Shown: positions 56,733 to 64,000 of the stretch, piece by piece
Layout of the letters: every line of letters starts with the position of its first letter
Numbering within the stretch: position 1 is the first letter of the stretch
Assembly: GCF_002954585.1 (NCBI RefSeq)
Contig: NZ_MSCI01000002.1
Location: 1,266 to 65,265 of the forward strand
Length of the DNA: 64,000 bases
DNA from: Vibrio chagasii
GTDB taxonomy: Bacteria; Pseudomonadota; Gammaproteobacteria; Enterobacterales; Vibrionaceae
Direction of reading: 5' to 3'
Translations under genes and position numbers: made by a program
The notes under the pieces: model-generated
What the model saw: the letters and a program-made list of their open reading frames with translations, nothing else
Databases searched by the model: none
What the model was told of the DNA's origin: nothing

Positions 56733-57695
56733 ATGCCAACGCTGAAAGTTGTGTTTCTCGATAGAGCGACCATCCCGTCTCAAATTCATTTAAAACCTCT
56801 GAGCTTTGAGCATGAATGGGTAGAGTATGATTTCACAGCTCCTGAGCAAGTATCGGAGCGAGTTGAAGAAGCTGATGTGGTGATCACTAACAAGGTAGTG
56901 CTCAATGAGTCGAATCTAGCTGGTGCGAAAACGCTCAAGTTGATCGCGGTTTCAGCGACAGGTGTTAATAATGTCGATGTGGAATACTGCAAATCTAAAG
57001 ACATTGCAGTGACAAACGTACAAGGCTACGCGACTCAATCGGTTCCTGAACATGTCATCGCAATGCTGTTTGCACTTAAAAGAAACCTTGTCGGGTATCA
57101 TAAAGACATTGAGTCGGGCGAGTGGCAAAAGGACAAGCAGTTCTGTTTCTTTACTCATCCGATTCAAGACGTGGCTGGCAGTACATTGGGTTTAATGGGC
57201 AGTGGCAGTTTAGGCCAAGCCACCGCAATGTTAGCCAAAGCTATTGGTGTGAAGGTAATGTTTGCCGAACGAAAAGGAGCAGAGTCTTGTCGAGAAGGGT
57301 ATCTGCCTTTTGATACGGTATTACAGCAAGCGGATGCGATAAGCCTACATTGCCCGTTGACTGATGCGACCCAAAATCTGATTTCAGAGCGAGAGCTTAC
57401 AATGATGAAACCGAGCGCAGTCTTAATCAATACCGGGCGCGGAGGTCTAGTAGATGAACAGGCCTTGATTGAAGCTCTGAAGAACAATCACATTGCTGGA
57501 GCGGGCATGGATGTGTTTACTCAAGAGCCAGCCGACAACTCAAATCCACTGTTGGCCAATAGCCATTTGCTAAATTTGCTACTCACACCTCATGTAGCGT
57601 GGGGTAGTGACAGCTCTATTCAAAAACTGTCTGATATCTTAATGGATAATATTGATGGCTTTATCGCTTGTCGCCCGCAAAACATAGTGAATTAA
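56733..57695 (+). CDS. D-2-hydroxyacid dehydrogenase (hydroxypyruvate/glycerate type)
   Basis: A 320-residue NAD(P)-dependent enzyme of the D-isomer-specific 2-hydroxyacid dehydrogenase family. The Rossmann motif is GLMGSGSLGQ, and catalytic residues appear as Arg in NTGRGGLVDE, Glu in DVFTQEPAD and His in LTPHVAW. Glycerate or hydroxypyruvate is a likely substrate, but this cannot be fixed from sequence. It lies 35 bases after rluA and may be co-transcribed with it; GGAAG precedes the ATG. Confidence 0.87.
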   Translation: MPTLKVVFLDRATIPSQIHLKPLSFEHEWVEYDFTAPEQVSERVEEADVVITNKVVLNESNLAGAKTLKLIAVSATGVNNVDVEYCKSKDIAVTNVQGYATQSVPEHVIAMLFALKRNLVGYHKDIESGEWQKDKQFCFFTHPIQDVAGSTLGLMGSGSLGQATAMLAKAIGVKVMFAERKGAESCREGYLPFDTVLQQADAISLHCPLTDATQNLISERELTMMKPSAVLINTGRGGLVDEQALIEALKNNHIAGAGMDVFTQEPADNSNPLLANSHLLNLLLTPHVAWGSDSSIQKLSDILMDNIDGFIACRPQNIVN

Positions 57696-57725
57696 CTCTA
57701 AAGCTATGTAGCATGAGTTAAAAAC

Positions 57726-57756
57726 AAAAAAGGTTGGCTTGTAGGCCAACCTTTTT
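57726..57756. terminator. Bidirectional terminator after the dehydrogenase and usp genes
   Basis: AAAAAGGTTGGC, loop TTGTAG, GCCAACCTTTTT between convergent genes, with T runs on both strands. Confidence 0.9.
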
Positions 57757-57779
57757 AGATCGTGTGTCGATTAAATGAC

Positions 57780-58217
57780 TTAACCTTGCGGTTTAACCAC
57801 CAATACATTGATTGGTGAGTTCTGTACTACTTTGCTTGCAACCGAGCCCAGTACCACTTTGTCGATTTTCGAACGCTTATGGCTAGGCATCACGATAAGG
57901 TCGGCGCCAAGCTTTTCTGCGTAATCAAGAATCGTCGCGTAGGTTTTACCCTCAGCAACATGAACCTTGTAAACCACTTCATCGTCGATGTGTTTGTCAG
58001 CGAACTCTTTCAGCTGATTTTTAACATCTAGCTTCATTTGGTTCGCTGCATCTTTCGGGAAGTAAGACGCTACCATCGACATGTGAATGCCAGGTAGTAC
58101 GTTCAGAATGTGGATTTCAGCATTGCTGTGTTTTGCGTGCCATACCGCCAGTTCGACTGCTTTATCCGAAAAGCCTTTGTCATTAAGATCAACAGGAACA
58201 AGGATTTGTTTATACAT
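57780..58217 (-). CDS. Universal stress protein (UspA family, TRAP-linked)
   Basis: A 145-residue Usp domain protein. The N-terminal ILVPVDL and the C-terminal ATP-loop motif GSVASKVVQNSPINVLVV are present (Gly-x2-Gly-x9-Gly type with VLGS before it). It is the last gene of the TRAP operon, 104 bases after the permease. In Halomonas the Usp TeaD is encoded with the TRAP transporter TeaABC and regulates it; a like role here is inferred from context. Confidence 0.88.
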   Translation of the reverse strand: MYKQILVPVDLNDKGFSDKAVELAVWHAKHSNAEIHILNVLPGIHMSMVASYFPKDAANQMKLDVKNQLKEFADKHIDDEVVYKVHVAEGKTYATILDYAEKLGADLIVMPSHKRSKIDKVVLGSVASKVVQNSPINVLVVKPQG

Positions 58218-58321
58218 GTATTCGTCTCTTTTTAATCAGCGCTAAGCTTTCACTTAGCACTGTAATTATCCTTTCCATGTAATAAAGCCAAATAACGCTA
58301 AGCACTACTCAGCCTTATCCA

Positions 58322-60901
58322 TTACGCGCTAATCTCATCCTTACGAGCACGTCTTCTTTGGTTCATCGCTAAACCAATCAAAATGATCAGAGCTGGTAAG
58401 AATACCCACTCTTTCATTGGTCGATCTGCATCTTGGATAACGGATTTGATTTCCCAATCGAAATCAATACCAGCCGCTTCTGCTGGGCTACCGAACTCCA
58501 CCATATCAACAATCATCTTGCCTTCTGATTCAGTCAGCATTAGACCCATAGAGGCAATACGATCTTCACTTGAGGTCGCAGAATCTTCAAACGGTAGGCG
58601 AACTGTCTTTTCAGAATAGTCACCTTCTAAGTTTTCGCCACCCACTCTAAGTTCAAGTGATTGTCCCACATCCAGCTTTTCCGTGATTTGAGCAATCTCA
58701 ACTCCAGGTGAAAGAACTTTCTCTGGGTAAATCATGTCCCACCAGAAGCCAGGGCGGAAGAAAGTGAAGGTTAATGCAATAAGCAGCACCGTTTCCCACC
58801 ACTTGTTCTTAGTGAACCACCAACCTTGTGTTGCAGCTGCGAAGATAAGTACCGCAGTTACAGATGAGAAGATAGTCAGTGCTAAGTGCCACCAAGAATC
58901 AATGCCCATCAGCAGTAGCTGAGTGTTGAAGATGAACATGAACGGCAAGATTGCGGTACGGATATCGTAGGTGAAGCCTTGGATACCAGTGCGAATCGGG
59001 TCTGATTTCGCAATTGCCGCTGCAGCAAAGGCCGCAAGACCTACAGGAGGTGTATCATCCGCAAGAATACCGAAGTAGAACACGAATAAGTGCACCGCAA
59101 TCAGTGGGATGATAAGGCCGTGTGCAGCACCTAGAGTCACAATTACTGGTGCCATCAGTGTCGATACAACGATGTAGTTTGCTGTGGTTGGTAAGCCCAT
59201 ACCCAGGATCAAGCTGATTACCGCAGTAAATAGCAGCATAAGGATGATGCTACCGCCTGAGATAAACTCAACGAAGTCAGTCATTACAAGACCGATACCC
59301 GTTAGCGTCACCACGCCTACAACAGTACCAGCAGCCGCTGTCGCCACACCGATGCCGATCATGTTACGTGCACCTGACACCAAGCTTTCAGCCAGATCAA
59401 CGAAACCAGCTTTGGTTTGTTCTGCAAGATCGTCTGATTTGTTCATCAGAGTCATCAAAGGACGCTGGGTGATCAAGATGAAGATCATGAACACTGTTGC
59501 CCAGAATGCAGATAAGCCAGGTGAGAAACGTTCAACCGTCAGACACCAAACTAGCACTACGATAGGCAGTAGGAAGTGTAAACCTGATTTAATCGTTGGG
59601 CCTGGATCCGGAACTTCTTTTAGATCCGCATCGATTTCCATGCCACCTTCAGCTGCGTATTTTGCAGATACGCGAACAAGAGCGACATAAGCAATCAACA
59701 GAGCCACAGTAACGATTGGTGTCGCAGCTTCGCCAAACACATCTTTCGTCCAACCCACACCGTAGTAAACCGCGGCACTGATAACACATAGGCCTAAAAT
59801 GGTCCCTGTGAAAGAGAGTAGGCTTTGTACAATAGTTGGTGTGTGACGACGAGGTAGGCCAGTCATGCCTGCTTTACATGCTTCTAGGTGAACAATGTAA
59901 ATCAGAGCGACGTAAGAGATCAGGGCTGGCAATAGAGCAGCTTTGATTACTTCTACATATGAGATACCTACATATTCCACCATTAGGAATGCCGCAGCAC
60001 CCATGATTGGTGGTGTAAGTTGACCATTGGTTGAAGCCGCAACCTCTACCGCACCTGCTTTTGTACCAGGGAAACCAACACGCTTCATTAGTGGAATGGT
60101 GAAGGTACCAGTGGTTACTACGTTAGCAATCGAAGAGCCAGAAACAAGTCCAGATAAGCCAGATGCTACAACGGCAGCTTTCGCAGGGCCACCTTTCATG
60201 TGGCCAAGCAGTGAGAATGCGACTTTGATGAAGTAAGCGCCTGCACCCGCACGTTCAAGCATTGCACCAAACAGTACAAACAAGAATACGAATGACGTTG
60301 AAACACCCAGCGCAACGCCGAATACACCTTCTGTTGTTAGCCACAAGTGAGACATTGCTTTGTTCAGGCTCGCACCTTTGTGGGCGATAACGTCTGGCAT
60401 GTGTGGGCCACCAAAGGTGTAAAGTAGGAATACTGCTGCCACAACCATAAGAGGTGGACCTAAAGCGCGTCGTGTTGCTTCAAGCAGTAGAACCATACCA
60501 AATACAGCGGCAACAATATCGAATGTTGTTGGCGCACCTGAACGGCCAGCAAGTTCTGTGTAGAAAATATAGATATAAGAAGCTGAAAAACTACCTGCAA
60601 GCGCTAATATCCAGTCGACTGCTGGGATGTAGTCCCGTGGCGAGTTTTTCATTGCCGGATAAGCGGTAAAAGCTAGGAAAATAGCAAAAGTAAGGTGAAT
60701 TGCTCGAGCTTCGGTGTCGTTTAGAATTCCGAAGTTAAAAATGAACGGCAGCGGAGATGCATACCAAAGTTGGAACAGTGACCAACATAGAGGCACAAAC
60801 CATAAAATACGGCCTTGAATACCGCGAGGGCTACGCGCACCAGTGTCTGATTGTGCCACCATTTCTTGCACATCTGGAGACGGTGATGTTGTCTGCGTCA
60901 T
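58322..60901 (-). CDS. TRAP transporter fused permease (4TM/12TM)
   Basis: An 859-residue inner-membrane protein joining the small (DctQ-like) and large (DctM-like) TRAP permease subunits. The large subunit shows the family stretches SGSSIANVVTTGTFTIP, GLPTTANYIVVSTLM and LAFAAAAIAKSDP. A C-terminal region of about 120 residues (DUF3394-type) includes a PDZ-like segment (GSPAEAAGIDFDWEI), then a last helix. The partner is the TAXI binding protein encoded upstream; TRAP-TAXI systems take up organic acids with an ion gradient. AAGGAT at seven bases from the ATG supports the start. Substrate is not evident. Confidence 0.93.
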   Translation of the reverse strand: MTQTTSPSPDVQEMVAQSDTGARSPRGIQGRILWFVPLCWSLFQLWYASPLPFIFNFGILNDTEARAIHLTFAIFLAFTAYPAMKNSPRDYIPAVDWILALAGSFSASYIYIFYTELAGRSGAPTTFDIVAAVFGMVLLLEATRRALGPPLMVVAAVFLLYTFGGPHMPDVIAHKGASLNKAMSHLWLTTEGVFGVALGVSTSFVFLFVLFGAMLERAGAGAYFIKVAFSLLGHMKGGPAKAAVVASGLSGLVSGSSIANVVTTGTFTIPLMKRVGFPGTKAGAVEVAASTNGQLTPPIMGAAAFLMVEYVGISYVEVIKAALLPALISYVALIYIVHLEACKAGMTGLPRRHTPTIVQSLLSFTGTILGLCVISAAVYYGVGWTKDVFGEAATPIVTVALLIAYVALVRVSAKYAAEGGMEIDADLKEVPDPGPTIKSGLHFLLPIVVLVWCLTVERFSPGLSAFWATVFMIFILITQRPLMTLMNKSDDLAEQTKAGFVDLAESLVSGARNMIGIGVATAAAGTVVGVVTLTGIGLVMTDFVEFISGGSIILMLLFTAVISLILGMGLPTTANYIVVSTLMAPVIVTLGAAHGLIIPLIAVHLFVFYFGILADDTPPVGLAAFAAAAIAKSDPIRTGIQGFTYDIRTAILPFMFIFNTQLLLMGIDSWWHLALTIFSSVTAVLIFAAATQGWWFTKNKWWETVLLIALTFTFFRPGFWWDMIYPEKVLSPGVEIAQITEKLDVGQSLELRVGGENLEGDYSEKTVRLPFEDSATSSEDRIASMGLMLTESEGKMIVDMVEFGSPAEAAGIDFDWEIKSVIQDADRPMKEWVFLPALIILIGLAMNQRRRARKDEISA

Positions 60902-61103
60902 GTACTTTATCCTTATTATTGATGGTCTGCCTTTGTTACGAACAACGAGACGTTATTTCTCTCCTATCTAGTGTAGTGAATGGATAGGGAAATGCGTTTT
61001 TTGTTCGTCTTTGTCTTAGGCTTGATACGAAGGTAAGTTCGCCAAATTGGAGAAACTTAAAGGTTTGCTCTTTTCACTTAAGTTATTTTTATAAAACGTG
61101 AAA

Positions 61104-61134
61104 AGCCAATAAGGAGGGCTGGCCTCCTTATTGG
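61104..61134 (-). terminator. Hairpin between the TAXI gene and the TRAP permease gene
   Basis: A 12-bp stem (CCAATAAGGAGG with CCTCCTTATTGG, loop GCTGG) lies 22 bases after the binding-protein stop. The T run on the minus strand is short (TTTT after a GC pair), so it may be a partial terminator or a 3' stabiliser that raises binding-protein message over permease message. Confidence 0.65.
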
Positions 61135-61155
61135 TGTAGTAGGCTTAAAGTAGAA

Positions 61156-62124
61156 TTACTTTAGAAGGCCTACTTCTTTGTAGTATTTTTCTGCACCTGG
61201 GTGTAGAGGGATAGAGATACCCGCTTTCACCATGTCTTCTTTCTTCAGGTTAGCAAATGCTGGGTGTAGGCGTTTGAAAGTGTCAAAGTTTTCAAATACT
61301 GCCTTAGCAACGTTGTATGCTACTTCATCAGAAACGTCAGAAGTTGTTACCATAGTTGCTGCAACACCGAAGCTGTTTACATCAGCATCTGTACCACGGT
61401 ACATGCCTGCAGGAACTGTGCTGTATGCGTAGTATGGGTTTTCAGCTACGATTTTGTCGATCTGTGGACCTGTTGCTGAAACCAGTTTTGCATCACAAGA
61501 TGTTGTTGCTTCTTTGATTGATCCGTTCGGGTGACCAACCATGTAGATGAATGCGTCAATCTTGTTATCACAAAGTGCTTGTGAACGCTCAGAACCTTTA
61601 AGCTCAGAAGCTAGCTTGAAGCTGTCATTAGTCCAACCCATAGCGTCCATTACAACGCCCATAGTTGCACGGTCACCTGAACCTGGGTTACCAATGTTTA
61701 CACGCTTACCAGCTAGGTCAGCAACGTTGTTGATGCCAGAATCGGTACGAGCGATGATGTTGAACGGTTCTGTGTGTAGAGAGAACATCGCGCGAAGTTT
61801 CTTGTATTCGCCCTGATCCTTGAACTTACTTGTACCGTTGTAGCCATGGTATTGCCAGTCAGACTGAACAACACCGAAATCTAGTTCACCAGCACGGATG
61901 GTGTTAACGTTGTAGATTGAACCACCAGTAGACTCTACAGAACAACGAATGTTGTGGTCTTTTCGGCCCTTGTTCACTAGTTTACAAATCGCACCACCAG
62001 TTGGGTAGTAAACCCCCGTTACTGAACCAGTACCAATTGTGATGAACTCTTGAGCGTTAACAGCGCCAGCGCCCATTACAGCAGCTGCAATAGCACCAAC
62101 TTTGATAAGTTTGGTAAATGCCAT
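61156..62124 (-). CDS. TAXI-type TRAP solute-binding protein
   Basis: A 322-residue periplasmic protein with a cleavable signal peptide (about 1-24, ending GAGAVNA). The mature start EFITIGTGSVTGVYYPTGGAIC is the typical TAXI-family opening. It should capture a substrate and hand it to the fused permease encoded downstream. A strong AAGGAAGGGAAA Shine-Dalgarno precedes the ATG, in keeping with high expression. Family members bind glutamate, glutarate-like acids or others; the ligand here is not identified. Confidence 0.92.
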   Translation of the reverse strand: MAFTKLIKVGAIAAAVMGAGAVNAQEFITIGTGSVTGVYYPTGGAICKLVNKGRKDHNIRCSVESTGGSIYNVNTIRAGELDFGVVQSDWQYHGYNGTSKFKDQGEYKKLRAMFSLHTEPFNIIARTDSGINNVADLAGKRVNIGNPGSGDRATMGVVMDAMGWTNDSFKLASELKGSERSQALCDNKIDAFIYMVGHPNGSIKEATTSCDAKLVSATGPQIDKIVAENPYYAYSTVPAGMYRGTDADVNSFGVAATMVTTSDVSDEVAYNVAKAVFENFDTFKRLHPAFANLKKEDMVKAGISIPLHPGAEKYYKEVGLLK

Positions 62125-62467
62125 GAATTTCCCTTCCTTTATTCATTATTAACCCTGAAACAAGTGTAGTTGTTTCTGGAGTTTCCTATTTGGAAACGGC
62201 ACCTTTTTCAATCCATGTGATGAAAAAGTGTCTGAATAATATCAAAAATTGGCAGAAAATTACTCGAATGTTAAAAGATATAGCTAAAAAATCTAACAAA
62301 TGATGCCTAGATCTTGTGTTTAATTCGCTACTGAGTTTTTTAAAATCAATGATTTAGTGTTGCTATGTGGGAGTGGGGGGAGATATTCTAGGATGTGATT
62401 TGGATCACGAAGCAAATAGATATTCGCGATCCATTTATGAGGTTGATAATTATGAAACTATGAGCAA
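62125..62467 (-). other. Leader region of the TRAP operon
   Basis: About 340 A+T-rich bases between the argR stop and the TAXI gene. It contains a CRP/FNR-like palindrome (62394-62409) near its argR end and a G-rich run (62373-62378). No gene or argR terminator hairpin was recognised. Confidence 0.5.
62394..62409. promoter_or_regulatory. CRP (or FNR-like) site upstream of the TRAP operon
   Basis: TGTGATTTGGATCACG matches TGTGA-N6-TCACA at nine of ten conserved bases. The inner TGAT-N4-ATCA is also half-way to an FNR site. It is 270 bases from the TAXI start, so it would fit a promoter near 62350 with a long leader. CRP control of a carboxylate uptake system would be sensible. Confidence 0.6.
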
Positions 62468-62938
62468 TTATCCTGCGTATTCAAACAGCTCACAGACTGA
62501 GTCAAACAGCTGTTTTGTCGTAACAGATAACGTAGGAGTAATGAAGATCGTATCATCACCTGCGACTACGCCCAGTATGCCTTCCGACTTACCTAACGAG
62601 TCCAGTAAGCGAGCAATCAGTTGTGCTGCACCAGGGCCTGTGTGTATAACAACTAACGCATTGTTGTGGTCAATATCTAGGACAAGCTCTCTTAAAGAGC
62701 TCGAAACCGTTGGAACGCCCAGTTCAGCAGGAAGACAGTAAACCATCTCCATTTTTGCGTTACGAGTTCGAACCGCGCCAAATTTAGTTAACATACGCGA
62801 GACTTTAGACTGGTTGATGCTTTCAAAGCCTTCATGCTTCAAGGCATCAACAATTTCGCCTTGTGAACCAAAACGTTCTTCTTTTAGTAGCGCTTTAAAA
62901 GCACGAACCAAGTTGTCTTGTTTTTCTGTATTGCGCAT
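62468..62938 (-). CDS. argR: Arginine repressor
   Basis: ArgR represses arginine biosynthesis genes with arginine as corepressor. The 156-residue protein has the winged helix N-terminal domain (about 1-75; [26 protein letters not shown]) and the hexamerisation and arginine-binding domain ([26 protein letters not shown]). It is divergent from mdh, the usual order in gammaproteobacteria. The Shine-Dalgarno is weak. Confidence 0.97.
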   Translation of the reverse strand: MRNTEKQDNLVRAFKALLKEERFGSQGEIVDALKHEGFESINQSKVSRMLTKFGAVRTRNAKMEMVYCLPAELGVPTVSSSLRELVLDIDHNNALVVIHTGPGAAQLIARLLDSLGKSEGILGVVAGDDTIFITPTLSVTTKQLFDSVCELFEYAG

Positions 62939-63270
62939 ATGTCATTCTTATTCATTAACAAAGATGTTTGCATAGTCTCGCATACATATTCAATTTTAGC
63001 CAAAACAACCCGGTAATTTGTTAGTCATATCACTGTAAATATTTAATAGAATAATGTGTTATTTGCGACGACTTATTTTGTTATTTCAGTCGATTATCGC
63101 CATAATGCGAACTTGCTGTGTAGCACGGTTTTACTGACTTGCGCGAAGTCGCAAAGCTGGCGTTAATTGATTGTAATCACTTTGTGATTAATATAGTTTT
63201 TTAACTTTAAACTAGCTCAAGAATTACCCTACCAAGAATTTATAAGAGAAAGCTCTCAAGGAGAATAACA
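62939..63270. other. Divergent promoter region between argR and mdh
   Basis: About 330 bases. The only clear element is the palindrome at 63174-63190. An ATTCA half site (near 62980) could belong to an ARG box, but its left half is too poor to call. No small gene is seen. Confidence 0.55.
63174..63190. promoter_or_regulatory. Palindrome TAATCAC-TTT-GTGATTA upstream of mdh
   Basis: A perfect 7-bp inverted repeat with a 3-base centre, 80 bases before the mdh start. It looks like a dimeric regulator site, but it does not fit CRP (half sites point the wrong way). The regulator is not identified. Confidence 0.6.
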
Positions 63271-64000
63271 ATGAAAGTAGCTGTTATTGGTGCCGCTGGT
63301 GGCATCGGTCAAGCCCTAGCCCTACTACTTAAGAATCGCCTACCTGCTGGTTCAGATCTTGCGCTTTACGACATCGCACCGGTAACTCCGGGTGTTGCTG
63401 CCGATCTTAGCCATATCCCAACACCTGTTTCGATCAAAGGTTATGCGGGTGAAGATCCAACACCTGCACTAGAAGGTGCGGATGTTGTACTTATCTCTGC
63501 GGGTGTTGCTCGTAAGCCTGGTATGGATCGTGCGGATCTTTTCAATGTGAATGCTGGCATTGTTAAGTCTCTTGCTGAGAAGATTGCGGTTGTATGTCCA
63601 AAAGCTTGTGTTGGTATCATTACAAACCCGGTAAACACAACAGTGCCAATCGCTGCTGAAGTTCTTAAGAAAGCGGGCGTATACGACAAGCGTCGTCTAT
63701 TCGGTGTTACTACTCTGGATGTTATTCGTTCTGAAACTTTTGTTGCTGAGCTAAAAGACAAAGATCCAGGCGACATTCGCGTTCCTGTTATCGGTGGCCA
63801 CTCTGGTGTGACTATTCTTCCTCTTCTTTCTCAAGTTGAAGGCGTAGAGTTCACTGATGAAGAAATCGCAGCACTAACGACTCGTATCCAAAATGCAGGT
63901 ACTGAAGTTGTAGAAGCTAAAGCTGGCGGCGGCAGTGCAACACTATCTATGGGCCAAGCAGCTTGTCGTTTCGGCCTTGCTCTAGTGAAAGCTCTGCAAG
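63271..64000 (+). CDS. mdh: Malate dehydrogenase, truncated by window end
   Basis: NAD-dependent malate dehydrogenase of the TCA cycle. The first 243 codons are present. The Rossmann loop GAAGGIGQ, the substrate-loop arginines [12 protein letters not shown] and [11 protein letters not shown], and the catalytic His in [12 protein letters not shown] are visible. AAGGAG eight bases before the ATG is a strong ribosome-binding site. The rest, roughly 70 codons, lies beyond base 64000. Confidence 0.97.
   Translation, partial: MKVAVIGAAGGIGQALALLLKNRLPAGSDLALYDIAPVTPGVAADLSHIPTPVSIKGYAGEDPTPALEGADVVLISAGVARKPGMDRADLFNVNAGIVKSLAEKIAVVCPKACVGIITNPVNTTVPIAAEVLKKAGVYDKRRLFGVTTLDVIRSETFVAELKDKDPGDIRVPVIGGHSGVTILPLLSQVEGVEFTDEEIAALTTRIQNAGTEVVEAKAGGGSATLSMGQAACRFGLALVKALQ

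Noticed and set aside
62960..63000. ARG box for autoregulation of argR
   Set aside because: Only one half site (ATTCA) is good; the opposite half does not match TGAAT.
63441..63776. Minus-strand open frame at the right end of the window
   Set aside because: It is the antisense shadow of mdh, whose motifs are unmistakable on the plus strand.

Overview
The window is a chromosomal segment of a gammaproteobacterium of the genus Vibrio. The order lysC, pglL, uvrA, galU, qstR, ssb, a complete MSHA type IV pilus cluster, then mreBCD matches what is known of the large Vibrio chromosome. The protein sequences and moderate G+C fit a marine Vibrio, perhaps of the Splendidus clade; the species is an inference and was not tested. 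Most genes are ordinary housekeeping genes. I see no CRISPR array, prophage or insertion sequence, and I found no convincing undescribed multi-gene system.

Layout. 1-850: the 3' half of a tRNA-Trp gene, its terminator and about 700 bases without a gene. 848-10910: a Na+/H+ antiporter, metH (with a MetJ operator), lysC (with a lysine riboswitch and a good promoter), a class-V aminotransferase and a PglL-type O-oligosaccharyltransferase. 11007-16498: uvrA (with a LexA box), galU, the LuxR-type competence regulator gene qstR, and ssb. 16790-19261: a lone gene for a large surface lipoprotein, bearing a 9-G tract, pentapeptide-coding repeats and a 65-bp tandem duplication over its stop codon. 19939-38605: the msh cluster in two parts, mshHIJKLMNEGF (biogenesis machinery) and mshBACDOPQ (pilins and tip protein). 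A 7-copy 8-bp tandem repeat lies about 200 bases upstream of mshH.

38756-49585: the conserved shape and envelope block mreB, mreC, mreD, maf, rng, yhdP, a nitrilase-family amidase and tldD. 49691-57695: a PIN-PhoH ATPase, rapA, an NRAMP-fold transporter lacking the usual metal-binding motif, rluA and a D-2-hydroxyacid dehydrogenase. 57780-62124: a TRAP-TAXI uptake operon read on the minus strand (substrate-binding protein, fused permease, universal stress protein). 62468-64000: argR divergent from mdh, which runs off the end of the window.

How the genes work together. The msh genes build a complete type IV pilus: MshE and MshM are ATPases, MshG the platform, MshI/J/K the alignment proteins, MshL the secretin, MshA the major pilin, MshB/C/D/O/P minor pilins and MshQ a lectin-like tip candidate. 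MshE carries the c-di-GMP-binding MshEN repeats, and MshH is a CsrD-type protein with degenerate GGDEF and EAL domains. The prepilin peptidase and any retraction ATPase are not in the window. The points most worth a second look are the repeat-laden lipoprotein islet, the 8-bp repeat before the msh cluster, the NRAMP homologue without its metal ligands, and a duplicated catalytic motif in Maf.
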